A stretch of DNA of 54,970 bases from UBA2897 sp036733925 (GCA_036733925.1 DAIMZO010000012.1:1-54970), one strand, 5' to 3'; numbered from the stretch's first letter, positions 43,162 to 52,497 are shown. A program made the numbers and translations. Notes: generated by a model from the letters alone, not told the origin.

Positions 43162-45447
43162 TCAGTTTTCCGGCGTTCTGTTTTCCGTATTTTCCGTAGC
43201 GACGCTGTCATTTTCTGCGTCTTTCTTGTTTTTCTGGTACGATATCTTTTCGCGGCTCTTGTCGACGATCAGATGCACGAGCTTGTTCTCGGAGACCGGC
43301 GGGCTGTACAGGTAGCCTTGGAAGATATCGCAGCCGAGCGTCTTGAGCTGGTCGCGCTGCGGCACGTTGTCGACGTATTCGGCGACGGTCATCATATCCA
43401 TGTCGCGCGATAGGCTCGTCAGCGACGAGACAATCTGCTGGCTCTTCTGGTCGGTCAGGACCTTGCGCGTGATGTTGCCGTCGAGCTTGACCATGCCGAA
43501 AAGGCCGGTCTGCAGGTAGTTGATAGATGTCTGGCCCATGCCGAAATCGTCGACGATGAGCTGATGGCCCTGCGCCTTGAGGTTCTCAAGGTTCGACTGC
43601 GTCTGTTCGTTCAGCGTGATCGTGTCCTGCTCCGTAATCTCGATCCAGAGCTTGTGCGGGTCGATCTTCGTCTCCTGGACGATGTCGCGGATCGAGTGGT
43701 CGAGCCCGTCGTAGAGCAGCGACTCGCCCGTGATGTTCGCCGAGACCTTGAAATTCGCGTCCTTGCCGAGCATCTTCTCGAGCCGTGCGATGCATTCGCA
43801 GGTGTCGCGGAAGATGAACTGCTCGAGCTTCGGCAGGAAGCCGCCGCGCTTCGCGAGCGTGATGATCAGCGGCGGGTAGATGAAGCCGGCATCCGGGTGT
43901 TTCCAGCGGAGCAGGGCCTCGGCACCGATGATCTTGCCGGTGCTCGCAATCTGCGGCTGATAGACCATGAACAGCGTATCTTTATGCGGACACTTCAGCT
44001 CATCCTCGAGGTCATTCATGAGCCGCGTGAAGATGAAGGACTGCTGGTCGTTGAAATTTGCCGGATTGATGCGTTCCGCCTTTGCTTCGTACCACTGATG
44101 CAGTTTCTCGAGATGGCGTGTCAGGCGTTCGGTCTGGCTCGAGCGGTAGCGGTCGTAGAGCTTGACGAACGGCTCGAACAGGAACAGGTCGATGAGCAGC
44201 AGGAAGAGCTGTGCGGCCGCACCGCTTATGGAACTCGTCGCGGCATAGCCGGAGAGCAGCGGCGGAACGGCCCAGTTGACTTCGTGCAGCGTCGGCGGGA
44301 TCAAGCCGAGTCCCGTCATGAAATAGGCGATGGCAAGATTGGCCATCGGGATCAGCACGAATGGCACGATGAAAATCGGGTTGCCGAGCAGCGGCAGGCC
44401 GAAAACGGCAACCTCGCTGACATTGAAGCAGGCCGGAATCAGCGAGAGCTTCGCGATGAGTTTGCTGAACTTCTGTGTGCTGAAGGTCAGGAAAGATATG
44501 GACAGAGAGAGGATAGCTCCGGATCCGCCGAGCAGCGCAAAACAGTTGAAGAAGGATTCGTTCATCAGAACCGGCGCCATGCTATCCACAGCGTGGAGCA
44601 AGCTGATGTCCGAGTAGAAGGCGGCCTGACTGCCGCTGAATAATGCACTGCCGTTGATGCCGAAGAACCACGGGAGCTGTGTCAGCAGCGTGTGCACCTC
44701 CGCAGCGAAAAGCGGGGAGGCCGGGCAGAGCGCGAGCAGGTCGAGCGCTGCGGCGTTGAGATGCTCCTGCAGGACGAGCCCACCGCCGCCCGAGAGAATC
44801 CCTGCCTGCAGCAGGATGGCGAGCAGCAGGATCACGAGCATGATCGGGATCGTGTAGAGCACATCGAAGAGGTGCATGTCGATGCGCAGGACTGGCGGCG
44901 GGGATGCAATCTTGAAGAAGCGCTCGTAGCCGTTGAGCTTCACGAAAAGGACGCTCGCGAAGAACGCGGCGAAAATCGCCGTGCAGATGCCGGACGGCCC
45001 GAAATAAGCGATCCGCCCGCCGGAAAAAATCCAGAAACAGGCGACCGAGGTCATGTCAAGCAGGACGATGAGGAAGACCTTCAGCTTCCACTCGCGGGCG
45101 AAGCTGAAGGCGAGCGCACTGGCGGTCAGCAATGAGAAATAGCTCTGCGATGCCTGATAGACCGCGCCGAGCAGATTGTAGAGCCCATGGCCGCTGTTCA
45201 GCAGGAAGATCTGCCAGCTGTTGATGGGGAGATAGAGCAGGGCGAGCGCGAGCGCGCGGATCAGGATGAACGGGATCAGCAGGACCATGCCGTTCCGCAG
45301 CGCGCGGAACAAGCGGTTCTTGTTGATCGCGGCTGTGACCTGAAACCAGAACGCCGTGGAGAATGCCGATACCGGCGCGGCCTTAGCGCCGCTGTCTTTA
45401 TTTATGAAATTCTGTGTCTGTGTCGATTTTGTATTTGTGGCTTTCAT
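43162..45447 (-). CDS. PTS IIC-like membrane module fused to an EAL domain
   Basis: A 761-residue protein. Residues about 45-435 form about ten membrane segments that match the Lac/cellobiose PTS IIC fold, including FNVSEVAVFGLPLLGNPIF (E345) and LIPPTLHEVNWAVPPLLSGY. The conserved GIHG of true IIC proteins is GING here (N265), so the sugar-binding histidine is gone. After a helical linker (435-480) comes an EAL domain (about 490-745) with E510, N571, E603, D633-D634, K654, E690 and Q710; the usual AEGVE is AEYVD. It is thus a probable active c-di-GMP phosphodiesterase tied to a sugar-sensing membrane part. EIIC-EAL proteins are known from some Clostridia. It is divergent from a LysR gene. 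Confidence 0.9.
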   Translation of the reverse strand: MKATNTKSTQTQNFINKDSGAKAAPVSAFSTAFWFQVTAAINKNRLFRALRNGMVLLIPFILIRALALALLYLPINSWQIFLLNSGHGLYNLLGAVYQASQSYFSLLTASALAFSFAREWKLKVFLIVLLDMTSVACFWIFSGGRIAYFGPSGICTAIFAAFFASVLFVKLNGYERFFKIASPPPVLRIDMHLFDVLYTIPIMLVILLLAILLQAGILSGGGGLVLQEHLNAAALDLLALCPASPLFAAEVHTLLTQLPWFFGINGSALFSGSQAAFYSDISLLHAVDSMAPVLMNESFFNCFALLGGSGAILSLSISFLTFSTQKFSKLIAKLSLIPACFNVSEVAVFGLPLLGNPIFIVPFVLIPMANLAIAYFMTGLGLIPPTLHEVNWAVPPLLSGYAATSSISGAAAQLFLLLIDLFLFEPFVKLYDRYRSSQTERLTRHLEKLHQWYEAKAERINPANFNDQQSFIFTRLMNDLEDELKCPHKDTLFMVYQPQIASTGKIIGAEALLRWKHPDAGFIYPPLIITLAKRGGFLPKLEQFIFRDTCECIARLEKMLGKDANFKVSANITGESLLYDGLDHSIRDIVQETKIDPHKLWIEITEQDTITLNEQTQSNLENLKAQGHQLIVDDFGMGQTSINYLQTGLFGMVKLDGNITRKVLTDQKSQQIVSSLTSLSRDMDMMTVAEYVDNVPQRDQLKTLGCDIFQGYLYSPPVSENKLVHLIVDKSREKISYQKNKKDAENDSVATENTENRTPEN

Positions 45448-45498
45448 GAATCGTGAGTCGTGTATTTACCTTTCTATCCTTAGAATATATCTTATTCT

Positions 45499-45527
45499 AT
45501 TCTATCATACCCAAGATACATAGTAAA
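45499..45527 (-). promoter_or_regulatory. Possible promoter of the EIIC-EAL gene
   Basis: On the minus strand, -35 TTTACT (45522-45527) and -10 TAGAAT (45499-45504) are spaced by 17 bases. The -10 lies inside GGGTATGATAGAATAG, almost the same as the -10 region of the divergent LysR gene. Confidence 0.5.
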
Positions 45528-45600
45528 TAAAACCTCGGTCCCTATCTTGTAATGAAAGAAAAATGAAAAATAGTCATTTGGGTTTGACAGGGAAAACGCC

Positions 45601-45629
45601 TTTTCAATAGCCATGGGTTATGATAGAAT
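45601..45629 (+). promoter_or_regulatory. Possible promoter of the LysR gene
   Basis: -35 TTTTCA (45601-45606) and -10 TAGAAT (45624-45629) are spaced by 17 bases. The -10 region GGGTTATGATAGAATGG mirrors that of the divergent EIIC-EAL promoter. A TTGACA at 45584 is not well placed for a -10. Confidence 0.45.
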
Positions 45630-45661
45630 GGAAAAGATAAGACAGAAAGAGAGGGATTGGG

Positions 45662-46552
45662 TTGGAATTACGGCAGCTCGAATACTTTGTCACGGTCTGT
45701 GAGTTCCGGAACTTCACGCGGGCGGCGGAAGTGCTCGGCGTCTCGCAGCCATCGGTCACGAAGGCCATCAAGACGCTCGAGCGCGAGCTGAACCTCGTGC
45801 TGATCGACCGCAGCCAGAAGCGCGCCGCGCTGACCGAGGAGGGCGCGGCCTTCCTCGTGCACGCGCGCCGCATCCTGCAGGATGTCGAGGCGGCGAAGGA
45901 GGATATGCACCGCTTCCATATCGGCGCGAAGGGTATCGTGCATTTCGGCCTGCCGCCGATGATCGAGGCTTATCTGTTCCCGAACCTCTTCCTGGATTTC
46001 GAGAAGAAATACCCAGAGATCAGTCTCGAGATGCAGGAATGCAGTGATTCCATGCAGGTCGAGGAGAAGGTTCGGCATGGCGAGCTCGATTTCGGCATTT
46101 TGTTGCGCGCGCCGGGACATTGCGCCCATAACGAGCTCGCGCTGCTCGAGAGCCCGCTCTCGCTCTGCGTCAGTGCACAGCATCCGCTCGCTGGGAAGAA
46201 AGCTGTGGATATCCGGGAACTCAAAGATGAGAAGTTCATCCTCGAGCCGCCGGGAACCTACCAATACGATTCGGTCGTCACGCGCTGCGAGGAGGCAGGC
46301 TTTGCCCCGGCCATCCTGCTGACGACATCGCAGATGAAGACGGTGAAGCAGCTCGTCGCGCGCGGAGCCGGCATCTCCATCCTGCCGGATTTCGTGACGA
46401 GCACGGAGAAGAACATGGTGCGCGTCCCGCTTGCCGAGCCGCTCGCCGTCGGTATCGTGCTCCAGTGGAATGAGCATATCGAAAAGACCGCGGCCATCGA
46501 CTATTTCATGCAGTTCATGCGCTCTTACGCGCATGTCCATCATCAGCTATAA
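45662..46552 (+). CDS. LysR-family transcription regulator
   Basis: A 296-residue regulator. The winged helix-turn-helix occupies residues 1-60 (LRQLEYFVTVCEFRNFTRAA, LGVSQPSVTKAIKTLERELN). The effector-binding domain follows from about 90 to 290 (IVHFGLPPMIEAYLFPNLF and the GAGISILPDFV segment). TTG 45662 is the start, with a GAGAGGG region upstream; the family N-terminus begins exactly here. It is divergent from the EIIC-EAL gene, and LysR regulators often control their divergent neighbour. The smc gene follows 15 bases later, possibly on the same transcript. Confidence 0.9.
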   Translation: MELRQLEYFVTVCEFRNFTRAAEVLGVSQPSVTKAIKTLERELNLVLIDRSQKRAALTEEGAAFLVHARRILQDVEAAKEDMHRFHIGAKGIVHFGLPPMIEAYLFPNLFLDFEKKYPEISLEMQECSDSMQVEEKVRHGELDFGILLRAPGHCAHNELALLESPLSLCVSAQHPLAGKKAVDIRELKDEKFILEPPGTYQYDSVVTRCEEAGFAPAILLTTSQMKTVKQLVARGAGISILPDFVTSTEKNMVRVPLAEPLAVGIVLQWNEHIEKTAAIDYFMQFMRSYAHVHHQL

Positions 46553-46567
46553 AGAGGGAACGAATCT

Positions 46568-49500
46568 ATGCAGCTCAAACGCCTCGAGGCCTATGGCTTC
46601 AAATCGTTTGCCGATAAGATTACCATCGATTTTGAGCAGGGGATCACTGCCGTCGTCGGCCCGAACGGCAGCGGCAAGAGCAATATCACCGATGCGATCC
46701 GCTGGGCGCTCGGCGAGCAGAATATCCGCAACCTGCGCGGCACGAAATCGGAGGATCTGCTTTTCACGGGCTCGGCGTCGCGCCACGCGCTCGGTGCCGC
46801 GGATGTCTCACTGACCTTCGACAATTCGGACGGCACGCTGCCCGTCGACTTCCAGGAAGTCGTCGTGACGCGCCGGCTCTACCGCAGCGGCGAGAACGAA
46901 TGCTATATCAACAAGAGCCGCTGCCGCCTGAAGGACATCTACAATCTGTTTGCGGATACGGGCATCGGGCACGACGGCATGAGCATCATCGGGCAGAACC
47001 GCATCGACGCGATTCTGAATGCGCGGCCGGAGGAACGGCGCGGGTTCTTCGAGGAGACCGCCGGCATCACGAAGTACCGGAACCGCAAGAAAGAATCCCT
47101 GCGGCGCCTCGAGGATACGGAGGCGAACCTCGTCCGCGTGCGCGACATCACGGGGGAACTCGAGCAGCAGCTTGGCCCGCTCGAGCAGGCGGCAGAAAAG
47201 GCGAAGAAATGGCAGGGCCTTGACGAGGACTACAAGAATGTCAAAGTCACCGACCTCTCGCGCAGCTATGACGCGGAGGCCGAGCGGAACGCCGCCATCG
47301 GCAAGCAGAAGCAGGCGGTCGGCGACGCCATCACGGCGGCAGAGACGCGCGTGAAGACCGCGGAAGCCGAGAAAGCTGCCGCCGAGGCCGAGGCCGCAAA
47401 GCTCGAGGACGCACGGCAGAAGCAGGCTGCGGAAAACGAGCAGCAGCGCCAGGCCCTCGAGAGCCGGAAACAGGAAATGGCCGCACTCAAAGAGCGCACG
47501 GGCCAGAACGAGGCGGCGAAGGAACGCCTCACGCGCGAGCACGAGCGGATCCGCGCGGAGATCGAGCAGGCGCGCAAAGACCTCATTGCCATCGAGCAGA
47601 ACGGCAAGGCTCAGGAACAGGATCTGCTGCTCGCGACCGACCTGCTCGAGAAGGAGAAAGAGAAACAGAAGAGATATCAGGCCGTCGTCGAAGTTCAGCA
47701 GGAAAAGCTCCGGCAGTCTGAGGAAGCGGCCCATGCGGCAGAAAAGCGCGAAAGCGACCTGCGGCAGACGCTTGCCGTGCTTGACCGCGACGTCGAGAAC
47801 GGCATGGGCAGCAAAGAGGAGATGCAGAAGGCCCTCGCCGCTGCGCGCACGCAGTGGGAGAACATGCAGCAGGCGGACGCAGATGCGAAGGCCACGCAGG
47901 AGAGTGCGGATGAGGCGGTCGGGAAGACCGCCGCGGCGCTTGCGCATGCCGAACAGGGCTTGCGTGCCGCGATGCAGGATCAGCGCGATACGGAACGCGC
48001 GCGCCAGCACATGGTGCAGGAGAAACGTGACGCGGCGAGCCGCCTCTCGATGCTGCGCCGCCTGCAGAAAAGCTACGAGGGATTCGGACGCGCGCCGCGC
48101 GCCATCCTGCAATCGTCCTATCCGTGGCGCAGCGGCGTGCTCGGCGCGGCGGCCGAGCTCATGGAGGTGCCGCAGGACTACATCACGGCCATCGAGGCCG
48201 CGCTCGGCCCTGCCGCGCAGTACCTCGTGACCGAGGACGAGCGCACGGCGAAGGCCGCCATCCAGATGCTCAAGGAGCAGCGGCTCGGCCGCGTGACGTT
48301 CCTGCCGCTCGAATCCCTCGTCGTGAAGCCGGCCCTCGGTGACGGCATCAAATCCGAGACCGGCGTCGTCGGCTGGGCAAGCGAGATCGTACGGCCGGCC
48401 CCGCATAAGGAACGCGCGCAGAAAGCCATCGACTTCCTGCTCTCGCGCACGCTTGTCGTCGATACGCTCGACCACGCGCTGGCCCTCGCCAAGCGCAAGA
48501 ACCACCGCCTGCGCATCGTGACGCTCGGTGGCGAACGTCTGAATCCGGGCGGCTCGCTGTCGGGCGGCCAGAGCCGCGGGCAGGAGACCAATTTCCTGCA
48601 TCGCCAGGGTGAGATCGAGCAGGCGGCCGCGAAGGTCGAGAAGCTCGAGAAGAAAGAGAAGATGGTCATCGCCGCGTGTCAGGAAGCTGAGAAGGCGAAC
48701 GGGCTCGCGCAGGAAGCGCTCGCCGCGGCCCGCGATGCACAGCAGCGCGCTGCCGTCGAACAGGCACGCGCCCGTACGAACACCGCGCAGATCGCGGAGC
48801 GCGTGAAGCAGGCGGAGCAGCAGGTGAAGGCGCTTTCGGTCACGGCCGAAGCGCAGGAGCACAGCTTCGCCGAGCTCCAGAAGAAGCGGCAGGAGACCTT
48901 TGCGGCGCGCAAAGAGGCCGAGAGGGCCCTGCAGCAGGCAGACGCTGCGCTCGCGGATGCACGCGACGCGGCTGAGGACGCCATGCAGGACGCCGCAGAC
49001 CTCGCGGAGTATATCAAGAACCGCGAGCTGAAGCGCGCCGTGCTCGAGCAGCAGGCGCTCCGCGCAAAGGAGCAGGCGGAGCTGCGCCGCGCCGCGATGC
49101 AGTCGAGCGAGGTGCGGCTCCAGCAGAACGAGCAGGAGGTCGCAAAGCTCGAGGCGGCCAAGCAGGCGAGCAGCGGCCAGCTCGAGGCCATCCGGCAGGG
49201 CATCGAGGCCCAGCAGGAAGTCCTCGACGAGGGCCGCACGGCGCAGCAGGCCCTCTATCAGCAGCGCATGGATAGGCTCGCGGAGAGCCGCGAGAAGGAT
49301 GACGCCATCCGCAAGGCGGGCAAGGAAGCCGCCGAGCAGCAGGAGAACCTGCACCGCCTCGACCTGCAGGCCACACGCATCCAGATGAAGCTCGAGGAAA
49401 TCACCGACGCCATGCGGCGTGACTACGGTGTGACGCCGGGGCTCGCGCGCCAGCAGGCCCTTGACCTGCCGGACGAAGAGCTCGTGGAACGCCTCCGCGC

Positions 49501-50197
49501 GCTGAAGCGCGAGCTTGATGCCATCGGCCCGGTCAACCCGCAGGCCGTCGAGGAGTACGAGAAGCGCAAGGAGCGTTATGAGTTCCTCGAGAAGCAGGCG
49601 GCCGACCTCGAGGAGGCAGAGGATAACTTGAAGAAGATCCTCGAGGAAATGGACGCCGCGATGACGAAGCAGTTCCGCGAGGCGTTCACGGCCATCCAGA
49701 GCTATTTCCAGGAATGCTTCGAGAAGCTCTTCGGCGGCGGCAAGGCCGAGCTCCGGCTCGTCCCGTCGAAAGCGCAGGAAGAAAACAGCGAGGCGGCAGA
49801 GGACGGGCAGGAAACGCAGAAATCCGCTGTGAAGAAAGTGGATATCCTGACCGCCGGCATCGAGATCCTCGTAACCCTGCCGAAGAAGAAGCGGCAGAAC
49901 CTCGCGGCGCTTTCGGGCGGCGAGCGCGCATTGACGGTCATCGCGCTGCTGTTCGCGTTCCTCCGCTACAAGCCGTCACCTTTTTCCGTGCTCGATGAGA
50001 TCGACGCGCCGCTCGACGAGGCCAACGTCGTGCGGTTCGGCCATTTCCTGCAGGATCTCTCGAAGGGCACGCAGTTCATCGTCGTCACGCACCGCAAAGG
50101 GACGATGGAGGCCGCGAACACGCTCTACGGCGTGACGCTTGAGCAGGCCGGCGTCTCGCGCATCCTTTCGGTCAAACTCGATGAGGCGCTGGAATAA
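46568..50197 (+). CDS. smc: Chromosome segregation protein SMC
   Basis: A 1,209-residue condensin subunit. The N-terminal ATPase half has Walker A GPNGSGKSNITDAIRWALGE (about residues 32-51). Two long coiled coils (about 170-500 and 670-1020), rich in E, A, K and Q, flank the hinge (about 510-660, including EDERTAKAAIQMLKEQRLGR). The C-terminal half holds the signature LSGGERALTVIALLFAF and Walker B VLDEIDAPLDEANV. The length is normal. It starts 15 bases after the LysR stop, with a GAGGG site. The usual neighbours rnc and ftsY are absent here. Confidence 0.97.
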   Translation: MQLKRLEAYGFKSFADKITIDFEQGITAVVGPNGSGKSNITDAIRWALGEQNIRNLRGTKSEDLLFTGSASRHALGAADVSLTFDNSDGTLPVDFQEVVVTRRLYRSGENECYINKSRCRLKDIYNLFADTGIGHDGMSIIGQNRIDAILNARPEERRGFFEETAGITKYRNRKKESLRRLEDTEANLVRVRDITGELEQQLGPLEQAAEKAKKWQGLDEDYKNVKVTDLSRSYDAEAERNAAIGKQKQAVGDAITAAETRVKTAEAEKAAAEAEAAKLEDARQKQAAENEQQRQALESRKQEMAALKERTGQNEAAKERLTREHERIRAEIEQARKDLIAIEQNGKAQEQDLLLATDLLEKEKEKQKRYQAVVEVQQEKLRQSEEAAHAAEKRESDLRQTLAVLDRDVENGMGSKEEMQKALAAARTQWENMQQADADAKATQESADEAVGKTAAALAHAEQGLRAAMQDQRDTERARQHMVQEKRDAASRLSMLRRLQKSYEGFGRAPRAILQSSYPWRSGVLGAAAELMEVPQDYITAIEAALGPAAQYLVTEDERTAKAAIQMLKEQRLGRVTFLPLESLVVKPALGDGIKSETGVVGWASEIVRPAPHKERAQKAIDFLLSRTLVVDTLDHALALAKRKNHRLRIVTLGGERLNPGGSLSGGQSRGQETNFLHRQGEIEQAAAKVEKLEKKEKMVIAACQEAEKANGLAQEALAAARDAQQRAAVEQARARTNTAQIAERVKQAEQQVKALSVTAEAQEHSFAELQKKRQETFAARKEAERALQQADAALADARDAAEDAMQDAADLAEYIKNRELKRAVLEQQALRAKEQAELRRAAMQSSEVRLQQNEQEVAKLEAAKQASSGQLEAIRQGIEAQQEVLDEGRTAQQALYQQRMDRLAESREKDDAIRKAGKEAAEQQENLHRLDLQATRIQMKLEEITDAMRRDYGVTPGLARQQALDLPDEELVERLRALKRELDAIGPVNPQAVEEYEKRKERYEFLEKQAADLEEAEDNLKKILEEMDAAMTKQFREAFTAIQSYFQECFEKLFGGGKAELRLVPSKAQEENSEAAEDGQETQKSAVKKVDILTAGIEILVTLPKKKRQNLAALSGGERALTVIALLFAFLRYKPSPFSVLDEIDAPLDEANVVRFGHFLQDLSKGTQFIVVTHRKGTMEAANTLYGVTLEQAGVSRILSVKLDEALE

Positions 50198-50200
50198 CGG

Positions 50201-50229
50201 TTGCAAAAGCCTGTGGATAATGCTAAAAT
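50201..50229 (+). promoter_or_regulatory. Promoter of the RNase J gene
   Basis: -35 TTGCAA (50201-50206), starting 4 bases after the smc stop, and -10 TAAAAT (50224-50229) are spaced by 17 bases. This gives a leader of about 165 nt in which I see no gene. Confidence 0.7.
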
Positions 50230-50400
50230 AGAGAAGAATGAAAAGAACGGATATAATTACATATAGACTATAGACGGACTCCTTGGCGATATTTTGCGAT
50301 ACAGCGGCTGCTGGTACGGATCGGGAACGGGTGCGAAGGGGTCTGTTTATATCTGTGCGTTTCCGTGCGTTGTAAATGAAAATCGCTGGAGGTGCGTTTT

Positions 50401-52065
50401 TTGGCTAAACAGACTCAAAAACTACAGATCATCCCGCTCGGCGGGCTCGGAGAAATCGGCAAGAACATGACCGTCATCCAGGTGGATGACGAGATCCTCG
50501 TGGTCGACGCGGGGCTCATGTTCCCGGATGACGATATGCTCGGCGTCGATCTCGTCATCCCGGATATCACCTATCTGCTCGAGAACAAGGACAAGATCAA
50601 GGCCATCGTGCTGACGCATGGCCATGAGGATCATATCGGCGCGTTGCCGTACGTCCTGAAGCAGATCAACGTGCCGGTCTACGGCACGCGCCTGACTCTC
50701 GGCATCCTCGAGGGGCGTCTCGCGGAGAACGGCGTCGACTCGAGCAATCTGCACGCGGTCATGCAGGGCGACATCATCAATGTCGGCTGCTTCAGCGTCG
50801 GCTTCATCCGCGTCAACCACTCAATCCCGGATGCGGTCGGCCTCTCCATCAAGACGCCGGTCGGCATGATCGTGCATACGGGCGACTTCAAGCTCGACTA
50901 TACGCCGATTGACGGCAAGATGACGGATTTTCGCCGGTTCTCGGATCTCGGCAACAAGGGTGTGCTCGTCATGATGGCGGACTCGACGAATGCGGAGCGC
51001 GAGGGGCATACGCCGTCTGAGCGCACGGTCGGTGCGGCGTTCGACCGCGCGTTCCACAACGCGCGCGGCCGCATCATCGTCGCGACGTTCTCATCGAATG
51101 TCCACCGCATCCAGCAGATCATCGATACGGCTGTCCGCTATAAGCGCAAGGTCGCGATCCTCGGCCGCAGCATGGTCAACGTCGTCAGCATCTCGCTCGA
51201 GCTCGGCTATATCGATGCGCCGGAGGGCACGCTGATCGACATCGATGAGATCGGCCGCTACCGTCCGGATCAGGTCGTCATCGCGACGACGGGCAGCCAG
51301 GGCGAGCCGATGTCCGCGCTCACGCGCATGGCGATGAGCGACCACCGCAAGGTCACGATTGTGCCGGGCGATACCGTCATCATCTCGGCGAATCCGATCC
51401 CGGGCAATGAGAAAATGGTCGTCAAGACCATCGACAACCTCATGAAGCTCGGCGCGCATGTCATCTACGGCCGCAACGAGGGCATCCATGTCTCCGGCCA
51501 TGCGAGCCGCGAGGAACTCAAGATGATGCACAACCTCGTGCGCCCGAAATTCTTCATCCCGGTGCACGGTGAGTACCATCATCTCGTCAAGCATGCCGAG
51601 CTCGCACGCGAGCTCGGCATGCCGAAAGACCACATCTTCATCGGTGAGAACGGCATGGTCTTCGAGTTCACGAAGGACAAGGGCCGCGTCGCCGGCAAGG
51701 TGCAGGCGGGCATGGTCATGGTCGACGGCCTCGGCGTCGGCGACGTCGGCAACATCGTGCTGCGCGACCGCCGTCAGCTCTCGCAGGACGGCATCCTGAT
51801 TATCGTCGTCGGCATGAGTAAGCAGACGAACCGCGTAATCTCCGGGCCGGACATCGTCTCGCGCGGTTTCGTCTACGTCCGCGAGTCCGAGGCACTGATG
51901 GACGAGGCCAAGGCTCGCGTCGAGCAGGCGCTCGACCGCTGCGAGGACGAGGGCGTCAAGGAGTGGGCGGCCATCAAGGCGAACGTCCGCGATGCGCTCG
52001 GGCGCTACCTGTTCGAGAAGACGCGCCGCCGCCCGATGATCCTGCCGATCATTATGGAGGTCTGA
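50401..52065 (+). CDS. rnj: Ribonuclease J
   Basis: A 554-residue metallo-beta-lactamase/beta-CASP nuclease with 5' exonuclease and endonuclease activity in mRNA decay and rRNA maturation. The zinc motif is LTHGHEDHIG (H73, H75, D77, H78). VNHSIPDAVGL and VHTGDFKLD give further ligands. The beta-CASP part includes ATFSSNVHRIQQ and TGSQGEPMSAL, and the C-terminal domain has HVSGHASREEL and VHGEYHHLVKHAELA. The start is TTG 50401, with GGAGGTG 7-8 bases upstream. A GTG at 50392 overlaps that site. Confidence 0.95.
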   Translation: MAKQTQKLQIIPLGGLGEIGKNMTVIQVDDEILVVDAGLMFPDDDMLGVDLVIPDITYLLENKDKIKAIVLTHGHEDHIGALPYVLKQINVPVYGTRLTLGILEGRLAENGVDSSNLHAVMQGDIINVGCFSVGFIRVNHSIPDAVGLSIKTPVGMIVHTGDFKLDYTPIDGKMTDFRRFSDLGNKGVLVMMADSTNAEREGHTPSERTVGAAFDRAFHNARGRIIVATFSSNVHRIQQIIDTAVRYKRKVAILGRSMVNVVSISLELGYIDAPEGTLIDIDEIGRYRPDQVVIATTGSQGEPMSALTRMAMSDHRKVTIVPGDTVIISANPIPGNEKMVVKTIDNLMKLGAHVIYGRNEGIHVSGHASREELKMMHNLVRPKFFIPVHGEYHHLVKHAELARELGMPKDHIFIGENGMVFEFTKDKGRVAGKVQAGMVMVDGLGVGDVGNIVLRDRRQLSQDGILIIVVGMSKQTNRVISGPDIVSRGFVYVRESEALMDEAKARVEQALDRCEDEGVKEWAAIKANVRDALGRYLFEKTRRRPMILPIIMEV

Positions 52066-52091
52066 GACGGAGAAGTCAAATAAGCAGACCA

Positions 52092-52172
52092 GGCGTCCCC
52101 TTCGGGCACGAGCCGTCAGGCGAGCGTGCCTTCGGTAGGAGCTGGTTCGCGAAGCGAGATTGAGGGAACCAG
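52092..52172 (+). repeat. Dispersed GC-rich repeat, copy 2
   Basis: GGCGTCCCCTTCGGG at the left end and CTGGTTCGCGAAGCGAGA at the right are shared with the repeat at 13404-13480. Inside, GGCACGAGCC and GGCGAGCGTGCC can pair. As in copy 1, it lies just after the stop codon of a gene. It joins directly to the symporter fragment that follows. Confidence 0.5.
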
Positions 52173-52218
52173 TATTCGCGCCGCGATAAGCACGCGGGCG
52201 ATATCTCGCCGTTCCAGT

Positions 52219-52392
52219 CGCTTCTCCGACACCATGAATGGCCTCATGATCATCCCGAACCTCATCTGCCTGCTTTGGCTCAACAAAGACATCGCAGACG
52301 AGTGCTTCGAGTATGAGGAAAAGGTCGTGAAGCTCGAGAAGCATGGCAAGCCCGTAGACTTTCAGGCTGAAATGGCCGACGGCAAGGCCTGA
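52219..52392 (+). pseudogene. 3' fragment of an AGCS (sodium:alanine) symporter gene
   Basis: In frame up to TGA 52392 the sequence reads FSDTMNGLMIIPNLICLLWL, then NKDIADECFEYEEKV and a charged tail. DTMNGLMIIPNLI followed by a hydrophobic stretch is the typical last membrane segment of alanine/glycine:cation symporters. The remaining 400 or so residues are missing; upstream there is only repeat sequence. The frame is open back to an ATG at 52126, but that part is repeat-derived. It is a deletion remnant. Confidence 0.65.
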
Positions 52393-52452
52393 GCAGCGGG
52401 TACGTCCCTAAACAATACCATACAATCGAAAAAAAGCAGAATTTATTTCCAT

Positions 52453-52489
52453 AGACCGGTCAGATTAAGAAGACTGGTCTTTTTCTTTT
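52453..52489 (+). terminator. Terminator before feoA
   Basis: AGACCGGTC (52453-52461) pairs with GACTGGTCT (52472-52480), followed by TTTTCTTTT. It probably served the lost symporter gene and now insulates feoA. Confidence 0.8.
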
Positions 52490-52497
52490 GAGAATCC

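Noticed and set aside
43564..44643. Plus-strand open frame of 359 codons opposite the EIIC-EAL gene
   Set aside because: Antisense to a gene with clear membrane and EAL motifs. No independent support.
46808..49354. Minus-strand open frame of 848 codons opposite smc
   Set aside because: Leucine- and alanine-rich shadow of the SMC coiled coils. It is long only because stops are rare in GC-rich antisense frames.
52126..52218. N-terminal part of an 88-codon gene before the symporter fragment
   Set aside because: This part overlaps the dispersed repeat and does not resemble a protein. Only the last 57 codons look like former coding sequence.
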